From positions 1-49,943 of the forward strand of contig JAFLTP010000022.1 of assembly GCA_022510405.1 (NCBI GenBank): a DNA stretch of 49,943 nt, given 5' to 3'. The translations under genes and the position numbers were made by a program. This document shows, piece by piece, positions 34,280 to 43,259 of this stretch. Source of the DNA: Muribaculaceae bacterium (lineage in GTDB: Bacteria; Bacteroidota; Bacteroidia; Bacteroidales; Muribaculaceae). Under the pieces are notes generated by a model. That model worked only from the letters and a program-made list of their open reading frames with translations, made no database searches and was not told the DNA's origin. How positions within the stretch are numbered: the stretch's first letter is position 1; every line of letters begins with the position of its first letter.

Positions 34280-35443
34280 ATGAAATATAAAAAGATTTTT
34301 TTCCTAACATTGTTGCTGTCTTTCTCTGCTGTTGCATTTGCTCAGGTTGAAAATGCCGGAGGTGTGCGTAAACGTGCAGAAAAGGAAACAAAGGATAATG
34401 CTGCCGCTCCGGGTGTCACCGACAGGATGCAAGGTTTCTATCAAAAGAAGGGTGCTCATGAGGCTGATCTTTCTTACATGAAACAGGTGTATAGAAGACT
34501 TGACTTGGAGAAAGGTCCCAATGCAGCGCTATATTATCCTGAAGATGTGATCGACGGTCAGGAAAATCTTTTTAGAATAATTCTGCGCTTGGTGGTCGAT
34601 GGTAAAATCCCGGCATATGAATATCTTGACGGAAGAGAAATTTTCACCGATCAATACAAGATGAATGTGGGCGACATGTTGAGCCGCTTTGGAATCTATG
34701 CCCAAACGGCCAAAGGTTCCACCGAGAAAAATCCTAAATATGTTATTGAGGAGGCGGATGTTCCCACCAATCAGGTGCTCAATTATTATATACTTGAAAA
34801 ATGGGAATTCGACCGCAGATCGAATGCGATGAAAACAACAGTTGAGGCTATCTGCCCCGTTCTCAATCATTCAAGCGATTATGGCGGTGAGGACCGTTAT
34901 CCTATGTTCTGGGTAAAGTTTGATGCTTTGCGTCCTTATTTGGCCACCCAATACGTGTTTATCAGCGATGACAACAATATCCCGCAATATTCCCTCGACG
35001 ATTATTTCAATCTCGGTCTCTATGACGGTGAAATATATAAAACCAGAAATTTGAGGAATCAGTCGCTGGCCCAAATGTTCCCTGATGAAGACGATATGAA
35101 ACGTGCGCAGGATTCTATCGACAATCATCTACGAAATTATGGTAAGGATTTATGGGTTCCATCTCGTGAAGAATATCTTGCCATGAAAGAGGCAAAGGAG
35201 AAAGGAGCCGCAGGTGAGACAACTCAAGAAATCCCCGTAAGAACTATGGTTGTTGGTGACTCAGTCACTACGGTTATTGTGGAAGAAGAAGTTGTAGCTA
35301 TCCCGGTTGAAACCGGCACATCTTCCAGGGCCAAGAAAAAGTCATCCACCAAGAAACCGGCGAATAAAAAACCGAAAGTGCAGTCATCATCATCATCCGG
35401 TAATGCCGGTGCCGAAAAATCTGTTCGTCGCCGTAAACGCTAA
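34280..35443 (+). CDS. gldN: Type IX secretion protein GldN/PorN
   Basis: A 387-residue periplasmic protein (signal peptide 1-21, ending VAFA-Q). GldN/PorN joins GldK/PorK in the periplasmic ring. LDLEKGPNAALYYPEDVIDG with LVVDGKIPAYEYLDGRE and the later RSNAMKTTVEAICPVLNH are family segments. After about residue 300 the conserved part ends and a long disordered tail begins, rich in Lys, Ser and Arg, closing with SVRRRKR; this tail is longer and more basic than in the proteins I know. It is the last gene of the operon: a strong terminator follows 17 bases later. Confidence 0.93.
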   Translation: MKYKKIFFLTLLLSFSAVAFAQVENAGGVRKRAEKETKDNAAAPGVTDRMQGFYQKKGAHEADLSYMKQVYRRLDLEKGPNAALYYPEDVIDGQENLFRIILRLVVDGKIPAYEYLDGREIFTDQYKMNVGDMLSRFGIYAQTAKGSTEKNPKYVIEEADVPTNQVLNYYILEKWEFDRRSNAMKTTVEAICPVLNHSSDYGGEDRYPMFWVKFDALRPYLATQYVFISDDNNIPQYSLDDYFNLGLYDGEIYKTRNLRNQSLAQMFPDEDDMKRAQDSIDNHLRNYGKDLWVPSREEYLAMKEAKEKGAAGETTQEIPVRTMVVGDSVTTVIVEEEVVAIPVETGTSSRAKKKSSTKKPANKKPKVQSSSSSGNAGAEKSVRRRKR

Positions 35444-35460
35444 AGATATTTAAGAAAACA

Positions 35461-35501
35461 AACAGAGGGTGTGTCAAAAAACATACCCTCTGTTGTTTGT
35501 T
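35461..35501 (+). terminator. Terminator of the type IX secretion operon
   Basis: Arms 35461-35473 and 35482-35494 pair over 13 bases with one G-T pair around an 8-base A-rich loop, followed by GTTTGTTTG. The hairpin is preceded by A-rich sequence and may work in both directions, also ending transcripts of the convergent acidic-protein gene. Confidence 0.85.
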
Positions 35502-35520
35502 TGCATTAAGCAGACGAAGG

Positions 35521-36348
35521 TTATTTAACCATTATTTTCTTCTTTGTGCCGTCGGGATAAATCAAAATATTGATTCCTTTATTTAGAGTCTTGAGATAAT
35601 TTCCGTCAAGGCTATAGATTTTTGCCGGTGTTTTGACAGTATCCAATATGGCATCAACTCCGGCATCTTCAGCTGCCATAAACATTTCATGAATGAGATA
35701 TTCAAATTTATCAAAATCTTCATCTGTGATTTGGGTTTGATATTCACCTCCTTCAACATTAACTTTCTCCCATTCAATTTCCACATTATCCCTAAGATAA
35801 CGCAAGAAATATTCTATTTCTTCAGCAAAGGGTAAGTAATCAAAATTCTCATAATTTTCCTTAATTTCTATCAAAGCATCTTCAAACATAAAGTAAAGCT
35901 TATCGATCTTTTCCCTATCTTCCTGATATTTCATTTGATTCTCCTCAACTTGATTTTCAAACTGATCCTGTGCTTCATATGCAGCATCCATGATATATCT
36001 GAGGTTATGAATAATGTCTTCCAGTATTAAATAAACTTCGGCATAAACATTTTCATCAAAAGTGCCTTGTTCATTTTCTATTTCCACTATTTCATAGACC
36101 TTAATGAGCTCTATTTGCATTTTTTCTATATACTCGAAAAAGTATTCAGCTACATCAGGAGTCTCTTCTATCAAAATATAACGGGTTCTATCAATTTCCT
36201 CTTGAACCTGTTGGATAAAATGAATTAGTTCGTCATAATCATTCCCTCTGGAACTAATAGATTGGCTTGTAGCATATTCCTCTGCACTGAAAACCGGCAA
36301 AGAGAAGGAATATGCAAACAAAAATGTGAATAGTAAAAATTTTTTCAT
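35521..36348 (-). CDS. Acidic exported protein with possible T9SS sorting tail
   Basis: A 275-residue protein, starting at MKKFLLFTFLFAYSF, which gives a clear signal peptide; ten more residues are possible from the ATG at 36378. The mature protein is very rich in Glu, Asp and Tyr and mostly helical, about 200 residues of likely coiled coil without any family I know. The last 30 residues change to strand-like: KIYSLDGNYLKTLNKGINIL and then an ending in KKKIMVK. That pattern, IYxLxGxxL followed by GINILxxxDGTxKKIMVK, resembles the end of Por-secretion type A sorting domains. It is convergent with the T9SS operon. Cargo status is inference. Confidence 0.68.
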   Translation of the reverse strand: MKKFLLFTFLFAYSFSLPVFSAEEYATSQSISSRGNDYDELIHFIQQVQEEIDRTRYILIEETPDVAEYFFEYIEKMQIELIKVYEIVEIENEQGTFDENVYAEVYLILEDIIHNLRYIMDAAYEAQDQFENQVEENQMKYQEDREKIDKLYFMFEDALIEIKENYENFDYLPFAEEIEYFLRYLRDNVEIEWEKVNVEGGEYQTQITDEDFDKFEYLIHEMFMAAEDAGVDAILDTVKTPAKIYSLDGNYLKTLNKGINILIYPDGTKKKIMVK

Positions 36349-36375
36349 ATAAATATATTTTAGTTTTAAATTTTG

Positions 36376-36408
36376 CAAAATTAAATAATCTTATCATTTT
36401 TCTCTAAA
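36376..36408 (-). promoter_or_regulatory. Promoter of the acidic exported protein gene
   Basis: On the minus strand TAATTTTG (36383-36376) is an exact -7 match, with TTTA (36408-36405) 21 bases upstream as a one-mismatch -33. The leader before the ATG at 36348 would be about 25 bases. Confidence 0.5.
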
Positions 36409-36475
36409 ATATACTATGATTTATTGACACCCATTCCGTATGGTAGGCACAAATGAAACAGAATAATTTCTGGTG

Positions 36476-37828
36476 TTATATTATTCCGATTGAGTTTAGG
36501 AAGATCAGGAAAATGGCGATGGGACAAATCCAACGCAAGAAGAAAACCAAGAGTCCTAAAAGCTTGAATTTAAAAGCACCGTAATCAGTAAGTTGGTCTT
36601 CAATGAATTTCTTTTTCACAAGCCATCCAACAAATATCGAGCATCCCATGCCTCCCAAGGGTAATGCGATATTGGATGATACATAGTCAAAAAGATTGAA
36701 AAAATTAAGGCCGAATATAGTGAAATCCGAAAGCCAACCGAAACTCATGGCACATAATAAGGCACCAAAAAAAGAAAAGATGGCTGAAGTGAAAGTGGCT
36801 ACTCGTCGGGTCATACCTTTTTCTTCACAAAAATAACTTATCGAGATTTCGCTCATTGATACGGTTGAGGTCAAGGAGGCCAGGAAAAGCAATAGAAAAA
36901 ATAGAGTAGACCACCACATACCACCCGGCAATTGGTTGAAAATATGTGGAAGCACTTCAAACACGAGGGTAGGTCCGGCCTCCGGTGAAAGTCCGAAGGA
37001 GAATACTGCGGGAAAGATAATTATCCCGGCCAAAATCGCCACCATTGTATCCAAAAGAGCAGTTGTGGCAGCCGTCTTTCCCAGTCTGTTCTTATCACTG
37101 AAATAGGAGGAATAGGTCATCATGCATCCAAGACCCAGACTCAAGGAAAAGAAAGCTTGTCCTAAAGCACCCAATATTACAGAGGGTGTGATTTTACTGA
37201 AATCGGGATGAAACAAATAAATTATCCCTTGAGAGAAACCGGGTAAAGTAAAGGAATTGACACAAAAGGCTACAAGCAACAGAAAGAACAAAGGCATCAA
37301 AATATTGGAAGCCCTTTCTATTCCTTTGGTCACACCCGCAAACAATATCGAAAAATTGAAAAATAAAAATATGAGGGTCCAAACAATTGAATTCCAACCT
37401 GTGGTGAGCTGCATAAATCCTTCATGCCTTGCTTCCTGTGATGTAAATTCAAGTTGTCCGGATATTGAGGCGAGGCAGAATTCAGCAGTCCAACCTGCCA
37501 CAACTGCATAAAAACTGATGATCAGAATTGAAGAGACTATTCCCAACACTCCAAAGTAATCCCAATGGCTACCCGGGGAGAGTTTTCGGTATGCACCAAA
37601 CACGTTGGATCTGGTGCCTCGGCCCATGATGAACTCGGCACATAGCAAAGGCATACCTATCAGGAAAACAAAAACAAGATAACAAATTAGGAAAGCTCCG
37701 CCTCCATGCACACCGGCCTCGTAAGGAAATCTCCATATGTTTCCCAAACCTACGGCTGAACCGACAGTGGTGGCAACGGCCCCGATCTTGGTTGCAAAAA
37801 CTGCTCTCTCTTTTACGATTTCTCCCAT
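36476..37828 (-). CDS. Sodium-dependent transporter, NSS/SNF family
   Basis: A 450-residue inner-membrane symporter of the neurotransmitter:sodium symporter family. The start shows AVGLGNIWRFPYEAGVHGGG, the unwound helix-1 motif that binds Na+ and substrate, and helix 6 has FFSLSLGLGCMMTYSSY. It has 11-12 membrane segments; its short length suggests the 11-helix bacterial type. Substrates in the family are amino acids such as tyrosine, leucine or tryptophan; the residues do not allow a choice. A TAATTTTG box (37844-37837) ends eight bases before the ATG without a -33 match, so the leader may be extremely short. The flippase gene lies 31 bases upstream. Confidence 0.93.
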   Translation of the reverse strand: MGEIVKERAVFATKIGAVATTVGSAVGLGNIWRFPYEAGVHGGGAFLICYLVFVFLIGMPLLCAEFIMGRGTRSNVFGAYRKLSPGSHWDYFGVLGIVSSILIISFYAVVAGWTAEFCLASISGQLEFTSQEARHEGFMQLTTGWNSIVWTLIFLFFNFSILFAGVTKGIERASNILMPLFFLLLVAFCVNSFTLPGFSQGIIYLFHPDFSKITPSVILGALGQAFFSLSLGLGCMMTYSSYFSDKNRLGKTAATTALLDTMVAILAGIIIFPAVFSFGLSPEAGPTLVFEVLPHIFNQLPGGMWWSTLFFLLLFLASLTSTVSMSEISISYFCEEKGMTRRVATFTSAIFSFFGALLCAMSFGWLSDFTIFGLNFFNLFDYVSSNIALPLGGMGCSIFVGWLVKKKFIEDQLTDYGAFKFKLLGLLVFFLRWICPIAIFLIFLNSIGII

Positions 37829-37859
37829 TTAATTGGCAAAATTATAAATTATTTTGCTA

Positions 37860-39338
37860 TTAGGAAGTTTTAAAATGAGATTTAAGCATTATGAATGACC
37901 AAATTATAGCGATGCCGGTGACTACACCCATCAAGGAATAAGACAAAGCGGAGGAAGTGAAGAAAGAAAAGACAAAACAACTTCCCACCAATATCCCTCC
38001 TAAAAAGTAATTACCTAAGGTCGCTTTTGAAAAGTTATAGCCATAAAGTTTCCGGTTTACAAAATAATATAGCAACATACAGGCACCGTTGTCTGCAACC
38101 AATGCATAACCTAAACCGATTAGACCGAACCAATAGAAGAAGAGACAACTGATTACCAATGTCATTGAATTCGCAACGATTCCTTCCAATATGAAAAATA
38201 CCTTTTTGTTGCCCTTGGCAAATGTGATATAAGCCATAGGAAATGAGAAAGCCCTCAGCAACATTCCTAACCCCATCCAGCGCATAAGCGGAGTGATGGT
38301 GTGAAAGCTTTCAGAAAGTAATACTTTTATCAAGAGAGGTGTAGACAAAATCAAAATGGCCATAGCCGGAGAAATCAACCATGATACAATTTCAGATTGC
38401 TGATTCACAGTATTTTTCAATTTCTCGTTATCCTTGGCGATTTTGGAGAGCCTTGGGAAATAATCCATGGCAAGAGCCGAGAATATGACACCGCTGAACT
38501 GATTTGTAACTGAATTTGCCGCCTGATATAAACCTACGTCATCAATGGAACCATGCATCCTGACGAAGAGGTTTATAAGGTAGGTCACCAAATTTGCTAT
38601 CACATCCCCCGACATCAACACTATTCCCAATACCAACAGGTTTTTAGCGATTGGCCAATAATCCGCCCATTTTTGAGATGGAAATTGGAATCGGTAGCTT
38701 TTTCGAAGCGATATGGAATAGAAAATGTAGAGAGAGAGGAAAATGGCTACAATAGCCGGTACAATACCTTTGTCGTTAAACAAATAATAGAGAGGTATTC
38801 CGACACAAAGTCCCGTCAATCCACCCACCAAAGAAGCTTTCGAGATCTTCTTTACCTGGTGTAGACCTTGAAGAATCGCAAGTTTTCCTCCGCCTGTTAT
38901 AGCGAAACCTACACCGACACCCAGAATAATGAACTGCCACCAATAACTTGAGTCTCCAAATGTGAGACGGCTTAAGGGAATACAGAAAGCCGCACAGATT
39001 ATAAAACCCAAAATGGCAGTCAGAGTGGTAAGCCGCAACGATGTCCTTATGGTTGCCTCCTGTTTGCTTGCGTCCGAATCCTCTGCCACATCTCGTATAA
39101 TGGATTGGTTGAGTCCTAAGGATGCAAATCGTTGGATTGTATTGGAAGCACTGTTGAAGAGGGCAGAAATACCCATTCCCTCCGGTCCGAGTATTATCGC
39201 AACAAATTTTCCTCGGATAAGAGAAATAATGATATTGAAGACTTGTACTCCACCAAAAAAGGTAGCCCCTTTAATGATGTTGTGATAAGAATTAAGTCCT
39301 GTTTCCCTATTTTGTCTTTCTTTTTCTTGCTCGGTCAC
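37860..39338 (-). CDS. Polysaccharide (O-antigen) flippase, MOP superfamily
   Basis: A 492-residue membrane protein with about 14 hydrophobic segments in the MOP/MATE superfamily, close to Wzx-type oligosaccharide flippases. The N-terminal region reads IIKGATFFGGVQVFNIIISL then RGKFVAIILGPEGMGISALF, a signature of the Wzx/O-antigen translocase group. The start is a GTG at 39338; no ATG with a good fit occurs before the first helix. It faces away from a GT2 glycosyltransferase gene 90 bases away, so the pair is a mini-locus for surface glycan. The 90-base gap has no full promoter. Confidence 0.88.
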   Translation of the reverse strand: MTEQEKERQNRETGLNSYHNIIKGATFFGGVQVFNIIISLIRGKFVAIILGPEGMGISALFNSASNTIQRFASLGLNQSIIRDVAEDSDASKQEATIRTSLRLTTLTAILGFIICAAFCIPLSRLTFGDSSYWWQFIILGVGVGFAITGGGKLAILQGLHQVKKISKASLVGGLTGLCVGIPLYYLFNDKGIVPAIVAIFLSLYIFYSISLRKSYRFQFPSQKWADYWPIAKNLLVLGIVLMSGDVIANLVTYLINLFVRMHGSIDDVGLYQAANSVTNQFSGVIFSALAMDYFPRLSKIAKDNEKLKNTVNQQSEIVSWLISPAMAILILSTPLLIKVLLSESFHTITPLMRWMGLGMLLRAFSFPMAYITFAKGNKKVFFILEGIVANSMTLVISCLFFYWFGLIGLGYALVADNGACMLLYYFVNRKLYGYNFSKATLGNYFLGGILVGSCFVFSFFTSSALSYSLMGVVTGIAIIWSFIMLKSHFKTS

Positions 39339-39428
39339 CTTATAGACAGGAGTCGGTTCAAACTTTCGAAAGTTACATATAAAATTCTACATAAAAAATT
39401 TTTATACTTAATCCGACGTTTAATTAAT

Positions 39429-40367
39429 ATGAAGAACGTTCCTAAAATTTCAGTGATTGTGCCGGTTTGGAATCGACAGGACTTGATTGAAAGGTGTCTT
39501 GACTCGGTGTTAAATCAAAGGATAAAACCATTTGAACTGATTGTGGTGGATAACGGATCAACTGATGATACTTACAAGAGAGTGGAACAATGGATGCAAA
39601 GCCATGAGGGAAAAGGTATCGGGTTTAAATTATTAACCGAGACAAAAAAAGGAGCCTGTGAGGCGAGGCAAAAAGGATTGGAAAGTGCTGAAGGAGAATT
39701 TGTCTCTTTTTTTGATTCTGATGATGAGATGCTTTCTTCTTTGTTGGAAACAGCGATTGCTAAAATTGAAGAAAATCCCAATTCCGACATTATTTGCTGG
39801 AATTGTAGGATAAATCTTCTTGATGGCACTTCAAAAGTTCCCACGGTTATCAAAGAAAATTTTTTGGAGAGCCATTTGATCCATGCTCTTTTAAGGCCAC
39901 AGGGTTACTTGGTGAGAAGGAAGTTTCTAATCAACGCCGGAGGATGGTCAAAGCCGATAAAGGTTTGGAACGATTATGAACTGGGATTAAGATTGTTGTT
40001 ATTGAATCCTGAAATAATTTTCACTGATGAGATCTTAGCCGAAATTTATTCCCAGGCAGAATCTATCACCGGGAAAGATTTTTCATCAAAGGAAGGACAA
40101 TGGGAAGAAACTCTTGACGAGATGGAAAAAGTGGCTTTATCATCTGATTCTCCACAAAAAAATAGAGTCCAAAAGATATTGAATTATCGGCGAGCAATTC
40201 TTGCGGCTCATTATTATCGTGAAAATAATCTTAAAGGTGCTAAATCTTTGATGCGGGCAGCCACTGTTAACAAATCTGTGAATGAAAGATTACTTTTGAA
40301 ATTTTCATGCCATTTCACACGTTTGGGGTTAAGAGGAGTGTGGCGAATAGTTAAAAATTTTTATTGA
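39429..40367 (+). CDS. Family 2 glycosyltransferase
   Basis: A 312-residue glycosyltransferase with the GT-A fold, starting at the ATG at 39429; the longer open frame upstream overlaps the divergent flippase gene and is not used. VIVPVWNRQDLIERCLDSVL, VDNGSTDDT (residues 40-48) and the DXD-type FFDSDDE near residues 94-100 are the nucleotide-sugar site. A later CWNCRINLLDG and WSKPIKVWNDYELGLRLL fit GT2 enzymes of surface polysaccharide synthesis. The sugar and acceptor are unknown. tcdA begins 12 bases after its stop. Confidence 0.92.
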   Translation: MKNVPKISVIVPVWNRQDLIERCLDSVLNQRIKPFELIVVDNGSTDDTYKRVEQWMQSHEGKGIGFKLLTETKKGACEARQKGLESAEGEFVSFFDSDDEMLSSLLETAIAKIEENPNSDIICWNCRINLLDGTSKVPTVIKENFLESHLIHALLRPQGYLVRRKFLINAGGWSKPIKVWNDYELGLRLLLLNPEIIFTDEILAEIYSQAESITGKDFSSKEGQWEETLDEMEKVALSSDSPQKNRVQKILNYRRAILAAHYYRENNLKGAKSLMRAATVNKSVNERLLLKFSCHFTRLGLRGVWRIVKNFY

Positions 40368-40379
40368 TCAAGATTTATA

Positions 40380-41180
40380 ATGGGTAATACAAAACCATTT
40401 TTCAATAGGACAAGGCTTCTTCTTGGTGATGAAATCATGAAGAGTCTTGATGAAACCAGGGTGATAATTTTTGGTGTAGGAGGAGTGGGCTCATGGTGCG
40501 CAGAAGGATTGGTGAGGTCAGGGATTGGACATATCACAATTGTAGACAGCGACCGGGTTTGCATCACCAATGTCAATCGACAGATGATGGCCACTTCAAA
40601 GACAATCGGGATGGTGAAAGTGGAGGCTCTGAAAGAACGTTTGCTTGAAATAAATCCTGATGTTGAGATAAATGCCATACAGGCCATCTATTCGGAAGAA
40701 ACTGCCTCCCAATTTGATTTGGATTCCTATGATTATGTGATTGATGCCATTGATTCCTTAAAAGATAAGGCGGCTTTGATATTGCATGCCACACGAAGTA
40801 AATGTAAATTCTTCTCTTCTATGGGTGCGGCTCTGAAATGCGACCCCCTCAAGATTGAGGTGGCAGAGTTTTGGAATGTGAAGGGTTGTCCTTTGGCAAG
40901 GGCTTTACGCCAGCGTTTTAAAAAGAGAAAAGAGTTTCCTAAAAAGAAGTTCTTATGCGTCTATAGTGAGGAGCTCTTGGATAATAAAGGTAATGAATCG
41001 GCATGTGGCACCGACAGGTGTGTTTGTCCTAAGACCGAAAAAGCCCCCGGAGATCCGGAGTTGGCCAACCATGAATGGTGCTCCTCAAAAGCTAGGATCA
41101 ACGGAAGCCTCATGCATATCACGTCAATTTTCGGACTTACACTTGCAGGATTGATAATTCGAGATATAAACAAAAAATGA
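40380..41180 (+). CDS. tcdA: tRNA threonylcarbamoyladenosine dehydratase TcdA
   Basis: TcdA (CsdL/YgdL) is an E1-like enzyme that uses ATP to cyclise t6A at position 37 of tRNA to ct6A. The nucleotide-binding loop GVGGVGS lies at residues 32-38, followed by VDSDRVCITNVNRQ, the ThiF/MoeB-type ATP-binding motif with Arg. The segment KCKFFSSMGAALKCDP and the cysteines in ACGTDRCVCPKTE agree with TcdA from other bacteria. Length 266 is normal. It has no gene symbol partner csdA/E here. Its 3' end overlaps a hairpin that functions as a terminator in the other direction. Confidence 0.93.
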   Translation: MGNTKPFFNRTRLLLGDEIMKSLDETRVIIFGVGGVGSWCAEGLVRSGIGHITIVDSDRVCITNVNRQMMATSKTIGMVKVEALKERLLEINPDVEINAIQAIYSEETASQFDLDSYDYVIDAIDSLKDKAALILHATRSKCKFFSSMGAALKCDPLKIEVAEFWNVKGCPLARALRQRFKKRKEFPKKKFLCVYSEELLDNKGNESACGTDRCVCPKTEKAPGDPELANHEWCSSKARINGSLMHITSIFGLTLAGLIIRDINKK

Positions 41181-41204
41181 GAAGACATTTCTATCTCCTC
41201 ATTT
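41170..41204 (-). terminator. Terminator for the DUF3467-cysS transcript
   Basis: Arms 41175-41185 and 41194-41204 pair (AAATGAG plus AGA with TCT plus CTCATTT, one mismatch) around an 8-base loop. On the minus strand the second arm runs into TTTTTTG, a good terminator. It lies about 75 bases after the cysS stop and overlaps the tcdA stop codon on the other strand. Confidence 0.65.
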
Positions 41205-41254
41205 ATGTCTAAAATTCTTTGGTTATTGATCGTTGTTTATTGTTTGTTATATAA

Positions 41255-41282
41255 AACTCACAACTCACAACCCTCAATTCAC
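41255..41282 (-). repeat. Heptamer array overlapping the cysS stop codon
   Basis: On the plus strand AACTCAC, AACTCAC, AACCCTC, AATTCAC are four consecutive 7-base units. On the coding (minus) strand they are GTTGTGA-type units. The cysS stop codon (41281-41279) lies inside the first unit, so the array begins at the stop. Confidence 0.65.
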
Positions 41283-42754
41283 TTCACACTCCATTCCACT
41301 CCGTTTTTGGTATCCTTGATGTCGAATCCCAAATCAGAGAGTTTGTTGCGGATCAGATCTGAAGTGGCCCAATCTTTTTGAGCTTTCGCATTCTTTCTTA
41401 TTTCCATCAAAAGATCCACAGCACCTTCATAAGCCTTCGAAGAGTTTCCATTATCATTCTCGGAACCTAAGTTGATTCCCAAAAGATTTATGAAGAATAC
41501 ATCGAAGAGATGGCGTAGTTTTGCTATATCTTCTTTCGATAATTTTATCTCACCGGCCGAAGCAGCATTGATGATTTTCGAAGCATCGAAAAGATGGGAT
41601 ATCACTATAGGGGTATTCATATCATCATCCATAGCCTCATAAGCAAAAGTAAGGAAATCAGGCACTTCTACGGAAGATTTTTCAGCGGGCAACAAAGTTC
41701 CTAATCTGCGATAAGTGTCAGTCAATTTTTGTAATGCCTTTTCTGAAGCTTCAAGAGCCTCTTCCGAGAAATCAAGAGTGGAACGATAATGGGCCTGCAA
41801 TATGAAGAACCGTATCACCATTGGAGAGAAGGCTCGTGTGAGCAAAGGATGGTCACCGGTGAAGAATTGTTTAAGGGTGATAAAGTTGTTGTAGCTTTTA
41901 CCCATCTTTTTACCGGCAATAGTGATCATATTGTTGTGAACCCAATATTTCACTGCATCATGGCCTTGAGCCGCAACACTTTGAGCAATCTCACACTCGT
42001 GATGTGGGAAAAGAAGGTCGAGACCGCCTCCGTGGATATCGAAAGTTTCACCCAAATATTTCTCACCCATGGTGGAGCATTCCAAGTGCCAACCTGGAAA
42101 ACCCTCGCTCCAAGGGGAAGGCCAGTGCATGATGTGTTCCGGTGAGGCTTTCTTCCACAAAGCAAAATCAAGAGGACTATGTTTTTCTTCCTGACCGTCA
42201 AGATCCCTGGTGGCGGAAATCATATCCTCTATGTTTCTGCCTGAGAGCTTGCCGTAAGGATGATCCTGATTGAATTTGGGCACATCGAAATAAACGGATC
42301 CATTACTCTCGTAGGCATAACCGGCATCAAGAATTTTCTTAATGTATTCAATCTGCTCGATTATATGGCCGGAGGCGTGGGGTTCGATACTTGGTGGAAG
42401 CACGTTGAGTTTCTTCATATCGTCATGGTAGCGATTCAGATACATCTGTACCACTTCCATGGGTTCCAATTGTTCGAGACGCGCTTTCTTCTGGATCTTG
42501 TCTTCACCTTCATCTGCATCATGTTCAAGATGGCCCACATCAGTGATATTTCTCACGTATCTTACCTTATAACCCAGGTGACGCAGATAACGGAACAGAG
42601 TGTCGAAAGTGATAGCCGCTCTGGCATGGCCTAAATGTGCGTCGCCATAAACTGTCGGGCCGCACACATACATCCCCACGTGGCCCTCATGAATAGGCGC
42701 GAAGGGTTGTTTGATTCTGTTTAAGGAATTATATAAAGTCAGGTTATGCTCCAT
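41279..42754 (-). CDS. cysS: Cysteine--tRNA ligase
   Basis: Class I aminoacyl-tRNA synthetase charging tRNA-Cys, 491 residues. The zinc ligands Cys31 ([12 protein letters not shown]), Cys226 (WHLECS), His251 and Glu/Cys in HHECE select cysteine. The HIGH motif is HLGH (40-43). The KMSKS motif reads KMGKS (283-287), a Ser-to-Gly change I believe occurs in other Bacteroidota CysRS. The ATG lies two bases after the DUF3467 stop, so the two are one transcript. The stop lies inside a 7-base repeat array. Confidence 0.97.
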   Translation of the reverse strand: MEHNLTLYNSLNRIKQPFAPIHEGHVGMYVCGPTVYGDAHLGHARAAITFDTLFRYLRHLGYKVRYVRNITDVGHLEHDADEGEDKIQKKARLEQLEPMEVVQMYLNRYHDDMKKLNVLPPSIEPHASGHIIEQIEYIKKILDAGYAYESNGSVYFDVPKFNQDHPYGKLSGRNIEDMISATRDLDGQEEKHSPLDFALWKKASPEHIMHWPSPWSEGFPGWHLECSTMGEKYLGETFDIHGGGLDLLFPHHECEIAQSVAAQGHDAVKYWVHNNMITIAGKKMGKSYNNFITLKQFFTGDHPLLTRAFSPMVIRFFILQAHYRSTLDFSEEALEASEKALQKLTDTYRRLGTLLPAEKSSVEVPDFLTFAYEAMDDDMNTPIVISHLFDASKIINAASAGEIKLSKEDIAKLRHLFDVFFINLLGINLGSENDNGNSSKAYEGAVDLLMEIRKNAKAQKDWATSDLIRNKLSDLGFDIKDTKNGVEWSVK

Positions 42755-42756
42755 AA

Positions 42757-43059
42757 TTAATTGTTACCGAAACCGGTCATCGGGTTGCCACCGCGAGGTT
42801 TGATTTCTCCGAATTGTGCTTCATATTTGTTGATGTTGTCGGCAAGAGCACGCATAAGTTGTTTTGCGTTTTCCGGACTCATGATGATGCGGCTTACCAC
42901 GGGAGCCTGAGGCATACCGGGTGCTGTGTAGATGAAATCGATCATGAACTCGTTGGGAGAGTGGCCGATCATAGCAAGGTTGCTGTATCTACCGTCAGCG
43001 ATCTCGGGACGCAACTGGATTTGGAGTTGCTGTTTGTTGTTTTGATTTTCGTTTGCCAT
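42757..43059 (-). CDS. DUF3467-domain protein
   Basis: A 100-residue soluble protein of the DUF3467 family. The core [32 protein letters not shown] and [20 protein letters not shown] covers nearly the whole length, followed by [12 protein letters not shown] and a short Gly/Asn tail. Similar proteins are small, conserved in Bacteroidota and of unknown function. It is directly upstream of cysS with a two-base gap. Its 200-base leader has a single G on the coding strand, an exceptional sequence described separately. Confidence 0.85.
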   Translation of the reverse strand: MANENQNNKQQLQIQLRPEIADGRYSNLAMIGHSPNEFMIDFIYTAPGMPQAPVVSRIIMSPENAKQLMRALADNINKYEAQFGEIKPRGGNPMTGFGNN

Positions 43060-43259
43060 TTTATTTTGTTGTTATTGTTGTTGTTATTATTAGTGTTTTT
43101 ATTGTTTTTTGTTGTTTTTGTTGTTTTTGTTGTTTTTATTGTTTTTATTGTTGTTGTTGTTTTTATTGTTGTTATTGTTTTTTTTGGCGTTTTTGTTGTT
43201 GTTTGTTGTTGTTTGTTGTTGTTAGAGTTGTTAGAGTTTTTGTTGTTTTTTTGTAGGGA
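43060..43259 (-). other. Nearly G-free CAA-rich leader of the DUF3467-cysS transcript
   Basis: On the plus strand this 200-base stretch has one C only (43188) and is made of TTG, TTTTG and TTATT units, so the transcribed strand upstream of the DUF3467 ATG is almost wholly A, C and U with one G. It lies between the ATG and the REP-like element. No TAnnTTTG box is present between 43060 and 43420 on this strand, so transcription probably enters from lolD or from an unusual promoter. Open frames inside it (poly-Asn/Thr/Lys) are low-complexity artefacts. Confidence 0.75.

Noticed and set aside
39132..39428. Longer N-terminus of the GT2 glycosyltransferase
   Set aside because: The extra 99 residues lie over the divergent flippase gene and do not resemble a glycosyltransferase; the fold begins at the ATG at 39429.
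40380..41180. MoeB/ThiF for molybdopterin or thiamine
   Set aside because: The segments after the nucleotide site and the ACGTDRCVCP cysteines match TcdA, and no moa/thi genes are nearby.
41279..42754. KMGKS in CysS as a broken active site
   Set aside because: The Gly change at this place is, as I recall, usual in Bacteroidota CysRS, and all other motifs are intact.
43060..43250. Low-complexity Asn/Thr/Lys-rich frames as genes
   Set aside because: They arise from TTG/CAA units and run through the palindromic element; no start or homology supports them.
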